From assembly GCF_900113375.1 (NCBI RefSeq), contig NZ_FOPC01000004.1, positions 124,001 through 188,000 of the forward strand: a stretch of DNA of 64,000 nucleotides, given 5' to 3'. The notes beneath the pieces were generated by a model that had not been told where the DNA came from, searched no databases, and worked only from the letters and a program-made list of their open reading frames with translations. This DNA comes from Algoriphagus hitonicola (GTDB lineage Bacteria; Bacteroidota; Bacteroidia; Cytophagales; Cyclobacteriaceae). The position numbers and the translations under genes are program-made. Numbering within the stretch: the first letter of the stretch is position 1; the number at the start of each line of letters is the position of its first letter. Positions 59,026-64,000 of the stretch are shown here, one piece after another.

Positions 59026-59394
59026 ATGAAAATCTCAAAAGAGGACTTTTTAGAAATGAAGGGCAAGTATGACAAAGAAGTCAAGAAAGGAAAGCCCGGC
59101 AAAAACAAAAATGGAAAAATCGATGATCAAACCAATTGGATCTTTTTTACTCGAGAAACCATGGAGCGGGTGCTCGCTCAAGCCGGGAGTGATCCCGAGA
59201 AAGGTGGCATTCAATTTTTCATCACAGAATACTCCGAAAAAACTGCAAAAAAATATCATCCCAATAATCCCGATGAATACGAGGGAAGATTGACCATTGT
59301 GATGAAGCCGATCAAAGACGCGGGACTGATTGGAGATGATGAGGAAGGTGATTTTGAAAATTCAGGAAAACAATGCCCTCCTGACTGCTTTTAA
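59026..59394 (+). CDS. Conserved hypothetical protein with C-terminal CPPDC
   Basis: 122 residues, soluble and lysine-rich. It has a clear pattern (NWIFFTRETMERVLAQAG, GGIQFFITEYSEKTA, YEGRLTIVM) and ends GKQCPPDCF, a short double-Cys tail seen in many Bacteroidota hypotheticals. Function unknown. 13 bases before a membrane-protein gene and then a two-component pair, so possibly part of one sensing operon. Confidence 0.68.
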   Translation: MKISKEDFLEMKGKYDKEVKKGKPGKNKNGKIDDQTNWIFFTRETMERVLAQAGSDPEKGGIQFFITEYSEKTAKKYHPNNPDEYEGRLTIVMKPIKDAGLIGDDEEGDFENSGKQCPPDCF

Positions 59395-59407
59395 AAAATA
59401 ATTGAGA

Positions 59408-60169
59408 ATGGATTTTTTAATAGAATTTATTTTATCCTCAGAATGGTATTTGATAGCGGTAAAAGTGCTCACCGTCCTATCATTTTTTCTTTATTGGACC
59501 TTGCCTAAGGAAGAACGGAGGCTCAAATTTTTCAAATACCCTCTTGGGATAATGATATTGGTATTTTTTTATGAGCATTTGGGCAGCTTGACCAATACTA
59601 ATCGAGAGTGGAATGGATTTATTTATGACTATTTCTATCCAAACTATCCTCGAAAACTCTATAATGTTTGGGTTTATACTATTTTCAGCAATCAACTTGG
59701 GAGTATTTTATTCCTGCTTTTGATTAGAAACTTAATTCAAAATCCCCTGCTAAAAAGAATTATAGCCGGATTGATAATATCCATCACTGGAGTCGCTCTC
59801 ATTTTAGAGCTGTCTGGAGTTTTACCCATTATCAATAGTCAGCCCATGATCTTTTTTTTGTTTTACGGGGGTATCATTATTTCATGCGGATTATTTTTTA
59901 TGGATTTATTGACCAATCCCAAGCTAATGGATATGGATTTACTTCGGGAGTTTTCATTCTGGCAAGTCACCTTTATTTTGTTTTATTATTCGATGGTATT
60001 TTTGATTCAAATCGCCTTTAACTACCTCTGGGCAACCCAACCTGAGTTATTGAGTGCCTTGTATACTATTCTTCGTTTTATGTTTACGCTGATCATGATC
60101 ACTTTTACACTGACCATGGGACATTCGCTAATTTTCAAAAAACCATCATACACCATCTCCTATGACTGA
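59408..60169 (+). CDS. Seven-helix membrane protein upstream of a histidine kinase
   Basis: 253 residues from ATG 59408 (MDFLIEFILSS), about seven hydrophobic helices and no catalytic motifs. Overlaps the following kinase gene by eight bases. Since that kinase has only one membrane helix and no sensor domain, this protein may serve as its membrane sensor; that is inference from the coupling. Confidence 0.65.
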   Translation: MDFLIEFILSSEWYLIAVKVLTVLSFFLYWTLPKEERRLKFFKYPLGIMILVFFYEHLGSLTNTNREWNGFIYDYFYPNYPRKLYNVWVYTIFSNQLGSILFLLLIRNLIQNPLLKRIIAGLIISITGVALILELSGVLPIINSQPMIFFLFYGGIIISCGLFFMDLLTNPKLMDMDLLREFSFWQVTFILFYYSMVFLIQIAFNYLWATQPELLSALYTILRFMFTLIMITFTLTMGHSLIFKKPSYTISYD

Positions 60170-60917
60170 GCAGGAAAGCCAAATACTACTGATCATTTTT
60201 GGAGGGATTTTTCTTGGCGCAATCATGAGTTCATTTGTCGTGGCCATGGTCGTGCTGCACCGGCAGCGCCAAGTCCAAAACAAACAAAAAATCAATCAGC
60301 TTCAGACTGAATTTGAAAAAACCCTACTTAACGTAGAAAATGAAATCCAACAGGAAACCCTCACCCATATCGGCCGAGAGCTGCATGATAATATCGGTCA
60401 ATTGCTTTCTCTTTCGAAGCTCTATTTAGGCTCATCAAAACCCGAAAAACAAGCTGAGGGAAGAAATCTCATTACCAAAATCATCACCGAGGTCAGGGGT
60501 CTTTCCAAAACTCTAAATCTGGATTGGGTGGAATCCATGTCTCTTCAGGATTTTATTTCCCAGCAACTTCAAAAAATACAGGAAACCGGTTTTTGCGAGA
60601 CCTCACTTCATACTAACGGAAAGGAGCCCTCCTTTCCCAAAGACAAAAAACTAGTCCTGATACGTGTAATTCAAGAGTGCCTGAATAATGCCATAAAACA
60701 TGCCTCTCCCAGCAAAATCGAGGTAAATATCCCACAAAATCCAGGGGAATACCAGATCCATATTTCGGATAATGGAAAGGGCTTTGATACCTCCGTCAAA
60801 TCAGAAGGCAGCGGGATGTACAATCTTAAAAAACGGATGGAAACTATCGGCGGGAAATTTCTGGTGACTTCTACCCCAGGAAAAGGCACCGAAATCAAAC
60901 TCTTTTTGCCAAATTAA
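60162..60917 (+). CDS. Sensor histidine kinase, HisKA_3 (NarX/LiaS-like)
   Basis: 251 residues: one membrane helix (about 8-30), a short coiled coil, the dimerisation/phospho-acceptor segment THIGRELHDNIGQLLSLSKL, then an HATPase with NNAIKHASPSKIEVN, DNGKGFDTS and GSGMYNLKKRM. Lacks any sensor domain of its own. Pairs with the NarL-type regulator 36 bases downstream and probably with the membrane protein encoded upstream. Confidence 0.88.
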   Translation: MTEQESQILLIIFGGIFLGAIMSSFVVAMVVLHRQRQVQNKQKINQLQTEFEKTLLNVENEIQQETLTHIGRELHDNIGQLLSLSKLYLGSSKPEKQAEGRNLITKIITEVRGLSKTLNLDWVESMSLQDFISQQLQKIQETGFCETSLHTNGKEPSFPKDKKLVLIRVIQECLNNAIKHASPSKIEVNIPQNPGEYQIHISDNGKGFDTSVKSEGSGMYNLKKRMETIGGKFLVTSTPGKGTEIKLFLPN

Positions 60918-60953
60918 AAATATAAGGCTAATTTCAGGCTCACCCTTATACTT

Positions 60954-61580
60954 ATGATCCGGATCGCGATAGCCGACGACCACACCCTCTTTGCAAAAGG
61001 AATAGAAGGTCTTTTGGAAGAACACCCTGAGTTTGAAATTCGTGGCGTCTTTGCCAATGGGCAGGAGTTGGTAGATTTTACCCAAGACCATGAAGTAGAT
61101 GTAGTTTTGACTGATCTCAATATGCCAGTTTTGGATGGTTTTGGCGTCTTGGATCATATCAGAAAAGAACATCCCGAAACAAAAGTAATCGTACTATCCA
61201 TGTACGATGAGGAAAAAATCTTTAAAGAATCCATAGACAAAGGGGCTGACGGATTTATCCTCAAAGATGCCGATCCAGACGAGTTGGTTTTTACGATTCA
61301 TGAGGTATATGAAGGCCGCCACGTGATCAACTTTGATCGGATTATCGAGCAGGCCAGACCCAACGCTTTTTATGATTCTTTTCGCGACAAATACAAACTT
61401 TCCAGAAGGGAAGTTCAGATCATTACGCTGGTCAAAGATGGCTTTACCAATAAAGAAATCGCAAAAAAACTGGGACTAAGCCAAAATACTATAGAAACTC
61501 ACCGGAAAAATATCCACCATAAACTCGGTGTAAATTCCCGGGTAGAGTTAGTCAACAAAGCCTACGAAATGAACCTGTGA
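60954..61580 (+). CDS. NarL/FixJ-type response regulator
   Basis: 208 residues. Receiver with phospho-acceptor Asp54 in VVLTDLNMPVLDG and Lys in GFILKDADP; LuxR helix-turn-helix LSRREVQIITLVKDGFTNKEIAKKL (143-170 region). Follows the HisKA_3 kinase and shares its operon. Targets unknown. Its stop TGA overlaps the next gene's ATG. Confidence 0.92.
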   Translation: MIRIAIADDHTLFAKGIEGLLEEHPEFEIRGVFANGQELVDFTQDHEVDVVLTDLNMPVLDGFGVLDHIRKEHPETKVIVLSMYDEEKIFKESIDKGADGFILKDADPDELVFTIHEVYEGRHVINFDRIIEQARPNAFYDSFRDKYKLSRREVQIITLVKDGFTNKEIAKKLGLSQNTIETHRKNIHHKLGVNSRVELVNKAYEMNL

Positions 61581-62632
61581 TGAAACTCTTTTCCCCAATA
61601 CGTACAGCAATTGTTGGTTTTGGCGCTGTAGCAGAAAAAATGCACGCACCACTGATTGAGGTTTGCCCGGAATTGGAACTTACCGCTGTGGTCGAACGAA
61701 ACTCCAATAACTGCGAAAAAAAATATCCGAAGGTCCAAACCTACCGAAGTTTAGAATCCCTAATAGAGCAGGATGGTGCAGATCTTATTGTGATCACCAC
61801 GCCCAATGAGTTTCATTTCCCAATGGCAAAAATGGCCTTGGAGGCAGGAAAACACGTAGTGGTGGACAAGCCAATTACCATTTTTTCGAAAGAGGCTGAG
61901 GAGCTATTTGATTTGGCTGAGAAAAAGAATTTACTCTGTTCGGTATTTCAAAACCGACGGTTTGATGGGGATTTTAAGACCCTACAACAAATCATTCAAC
62001 AAGATCTTCTCGGAAGAATCGTTTACCTAGAGTCACATTTTGATCGGTTTAGACCGCAAATCAGCGAAAACTGGCGGGAAAAAAATGTCCCGGGAAACGG
62101 GATTACCTACGATCTCGGAACTCACCTGATCGATCAGATGGTCCTGGCATTTGGAAGTCCAATATCTGTATCTGCGGATATTCGCATGCAGCGTAGCCAA
62201 GCTTTAGCTGACGATTATTTCGACATCATGCTGGATTATGGACATCTCAAGGTGAGAGCTACCGCTGGAGTGATGGTCAATGCCCCCACACCGAAGTTTT
62301 TGCTATTGGGAGAAAAAGGCTCATATCAGAAATTTGGGCTTGATGTGCAGGAAGCTGCTTTCAAAGCTGGCGAAAAACCCGAAGGAGAGCATTGGGGAGT
62401 CGAACCTTCGCAAAAATGGGGGATCCTTTATCTCGAAAATGAAACCATCGCTTATCCGACTTTAAATGGAGATTATAGGGTATATTATCAGAATATAGCA
62501 GATCAAATTCTCCGAGGCGAAAAACCATTGGTAAAGCTCTCCGAAGCCATCAGCATACTCAAGATCATTGAGGCAGCTTTTCAAAGTGCCCACGAAGGAA
62601 GAAAAATTTTAAGAGAAGAGGGTGCCTGGTAA
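61580..62632 (+). CDS. Gfo/Idh/MocA-family oxidoreductase
   Basis: 350 residues from the ATG at 61580 (a GTG one codon earlier is possible). Rossmann N-terminus TAIVGFGAVAEKMHAP, the family EKPxx equivalent VVVDKPITIFSKEAEELF, and a C-terminal alpha/beta domain with YDLGTHLIDQM (the His is the likely catalytic one). NAD(P)-dependent sugar or inositol-type dehydrogenase; substrate unknown. Coupled to the regulator gene (TGATG). Confidence 0.87.
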   Translation: MKLFSPIRTAIVGFGAVAEKMHAPLIEVCPELELTAVVERNSNNCEKKYPKVQTYRSLESLIEQDGADLIVITTPNEFHFPMAKMALEAGKHVVVDKPITIFSKEAEELFDLAEKKNLLCSVFQNRRFDGDFKTLQQIIQQDLLGRIVYLESHFDRFRPQISENWREKNVPGNGITYDLGTHLIDQMVLAFGSPISVSADIRMQRSQALADDYFDIMLDYGHLKVRATAGVMVNAPTPKFLLLGEKGSYQKFGLDVQEAAFKAGEKPEGEHWGVEPSQKWGILYLENETIAYPTLNGDYRVYYQNIADQILRGEKPLVKLSEAISILKIIEAAFQSAHEGRKILREEGAW

Positions 62633-62679
62633 GATTTTGGTTCTGTTTTTGGGAAAAAAATTCCAAAACTTAACCAACA

Positions 62680-63102
62680 ATGAAAAAGCTAGCAGTTCTT
62701 TTATTCGCTTTTACGTTCACTTCACTTTTGGCTGAGGCTCAAATCAGTGCGGGAGTCAATATGTTCAGCTCAAATACCTTTGTTACGATCGGCTCTAATC
62801 CGGATAAACCCTTGTTTGGGGAAGGGCGAATCAGCACCGGAGGAGACATTGATTTAGAACTGATGGGTGGGTATAATTTGGTTCAAAAAGAAGATGTCAA
62901 TTTTTACCTAGGAATGGCTCTGGGAATCTGGGATAATCGCCGGGATAATGATTTTTATGTCGGCATTCCTTTCGGACTCCTTGTTAAACCTTTCGGAGGA
63001 AGTAAGAACTTGGGATTGGTTTTGGAAGCTACTCCGGTCTTTCCCAGTGACTATAGCAGTTACTTCAGAGCAGGTTTTGGGTTTAAATACACCTTCCGTT
63101 AA
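62680..63102 (+). CDS. Small outer-membrane beta-barrel-like protein
   Basis: 140 residues: signal peptide MKKLAVLLFAFTFTSLLAEAQ, then glycine-rich amphipathic strands (DVNFYLGMALGIWDN, RAGFGFKYTFR) ending in an aromatic-basic C-terminus as in OmpA/OmpW-like barrels. Family not identified. Convergent with the dehydratase gene, one base apart. Confidence 0.65.
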   Translation: MKKLAVLLFAFTFTSLLAEAQISAGVNMFSSNTFVTIGSNPDKPLFGEGRISTGGDIDLELMGGYNLVQKEDVNFYLGMALGIWDNRRDNDFYVGIPFGLLVKPFGGSKNLGLVLEATPVFPSDYSSYFRAGFGFKYTFR

Positions 63103-63103
63103 T

Positions 63104-64000
63104 CTAAAAGGGAAGCTTCTCCAAATCCACATTTCCTCCGGAAAGAATAATCCCCACCTTTTTCCCTGCAAACCTGTCCTTATTTGCCAATAGTGCCGCT
63201 AAAGGTACCGCACAGGAAGGTTCGATGACTATTTTCATCCGCTCATAAATCAAGCGCATAGCTTCGATAATCTGGGGATCGGTGGCCAAAAGAATATCAT
63301 CAACATAGCGCTGGATGAGTTCAAAATTTAACTTGCCCAATGAAGTCAACAAGCCATCAGCTATGGTTTTTGGATTGGTCTGTGGGATGATTTTCCCAGC
63401 ATGAAAAGAGCGGTAAGCATCGTCTGCCCCAGCCGGTTCACCTGCGATAATCTCGATATCCTCATCCCAATAATGACTTAACAAAGCAGTTCCTCCTAAC
63501 AAGCCCCCCCCTCCAACAGGTGCCATCAATATATCCAAGTCAGGTTGATCCTCCAGAAACTCCAGCGCACAAGTAGCTTGCCCTTCGATAACGTCCAAGT
63601 GGTCATAGGGGGGAATAAAAGTGGCTCCGGTTTTTTTCACCACCTGATCTAGAGTGGTCTCCCTAGCTTCAAGCGTGGGTTCACACTCGATGATTTCCCC
63701 TCCATAGCCTTTGACGGCTTTCTTTTTGATCGCCGGGGCGTTGGAGGGCATCACGATATAAGCTGGAATTCCTGCTACTTTTGCCGCACGGGCCAAAGCA
63801 GCGGCATGATTTCCGCTGCTGTGGGTCGCTACTCCTTTTTCTTTTTGTTCATCAGTTAGTTTCATCACTGCGTTTGCGGCCCCTCGGGCCTTAAATGCCC
63901 CTACTTTTTGGAAATTCTCACACTTAAAAAGAATCTTGCAGCCTGCAATTTGATTAATCGCATCACTCTTCAAAATCGGTGTGCGATGAGTAAATGGCTT
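63104..64000 (-). CDS. Serine/threonine dehydratase (PLP, fold type II), 5' end outside window
   Basis: About 298 residues visible; the frame stays open to the window edge, which encodes KPFTHRTPILKS, the usual position ~20-25 of threonine/serine dehydratases, so only the N-terminus is missing. PLP lysine in NFQKVGAFKARGA; substrate loop SSGNHAAALA; phosphate loop GGGGLLGG. Short form without a C-terminal ACT domain, so it is likely a catabolic or serine racemase-like enzyme, not IlvA. Confidence 0.88.
   Translation of the reverse strand, partial: KPFTHRTPILKSDAINQIAGCKILFKCENFQKVGAFKARGAANAVMKLTDEQKEKGVATHSSGNHAAALARAAKVAGIPAYIVMPSNAPAIKKKAVKGYGGEIIECEPTLEARETTLDQVVKKTGATFIPPYDHLDVIEGQATCALEFLEDQPDLDILMAPVGGGGLLGGTALLSHYWDEDIEIIAGEPAGADDAYRSFHAGKIIPQTNPKTIADGLLTSLGKLNFELIQRYVDDILLATDPQIIEAMRLIYERMKIVIEPSCAVPLAALLANKDRFAGKKVGIILSGGNVDLEKLPF

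Overview
The window looks like a chromosomal segment of a gliding-type Bacteroidota, most likely Cytophagales/Cyclobacteriaceae (Algoriphagus-like). The evidence is two PorP/SprF-type proteins around a SprB-repeat protein with a type-B type IX secretion tail, a DUF4221 lipoprotein, Bacteroidota-style -7 boxes (TAnnTTTG), poor Shine-Dalgarno sites, a 4Fe-4S photolyase of the PhrB type, and a pyruvate dehydrogenase E1 alpha gene. No rRNA, tRNA, CRISPR array, integrase or transposase gene was seen. The genus is inference.

Layout. 1-27 kb is mostly core: sugar nucleotidyltransferase; PII plus ammonium transporter; MscS channel and porin; photolyase; PorP / SprB-repeat adhesin / PorP; lysA; an RprX/RprY-like two-component pair; dipeptide epimerase; M14 peptidase; SIMPL protein; OsmC; lysC; ribH; a TPR protein; pdhA; recF; an M20 amidohydrolase. 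Three copies of a small inverted-repeat element (1-247, 3081-3184, 16314-16572) sit right at gene 3' ends.

27.4-39.5 kb is an accessory region. Its first part (27.4-30.7 kb) is flanked by two copies of the amidohydrolase 3' end, one intact and one a relic. It carries a Hanks-type kinase, two small lipoproteins, a DUF4221 lipoprotein and a 53-residue secreted peptide. Its second part (30.9-38.3 kb) is a polymorphic-toxin locus. It has a 620-630 residue lipoprotein with a pre-toxin domain and C-terminal AHH nuclease, an overlapping Imm11-type immunity gene, a second copy of the immunity cassette, and two lipoprotein / tiny membrane peptide (/ outer-membrane protein) units. Three genes here share one leader: a terminator, a -7 box, then an ATG followed by three copies of a 7-bp repeat (TTTGCTG on the + strand). 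In all three the ATG is out of frame with the downstream lipoprotein. In two of them, losing one repeat would restore a good lipoprotein signal peptide. This looks like a coordinated heptanucleotide phase-variation arrangement and is the main discovery candidate. A Fic protein closes the region.

40-64 kb is again core: M1 peptidase with HupE/UreJ-like and DUF6702 proteins; a Crp-family regulator; a MarR/OhrR-like regulator without the reactive cysteine, beside ohr; quinone oxidoreductase; M20 dipeptidase; dsbD; batD; aroC; a dicarboxylate symporter; cytochrome c maturation genes ccmC-D-E-F with a CxxxY-type CcmE; a membrane protein with a HisKA_3 kinase and NarL-type regulator; an oxidoreductase; and a serine/threonine dehydratase cut by the window end.
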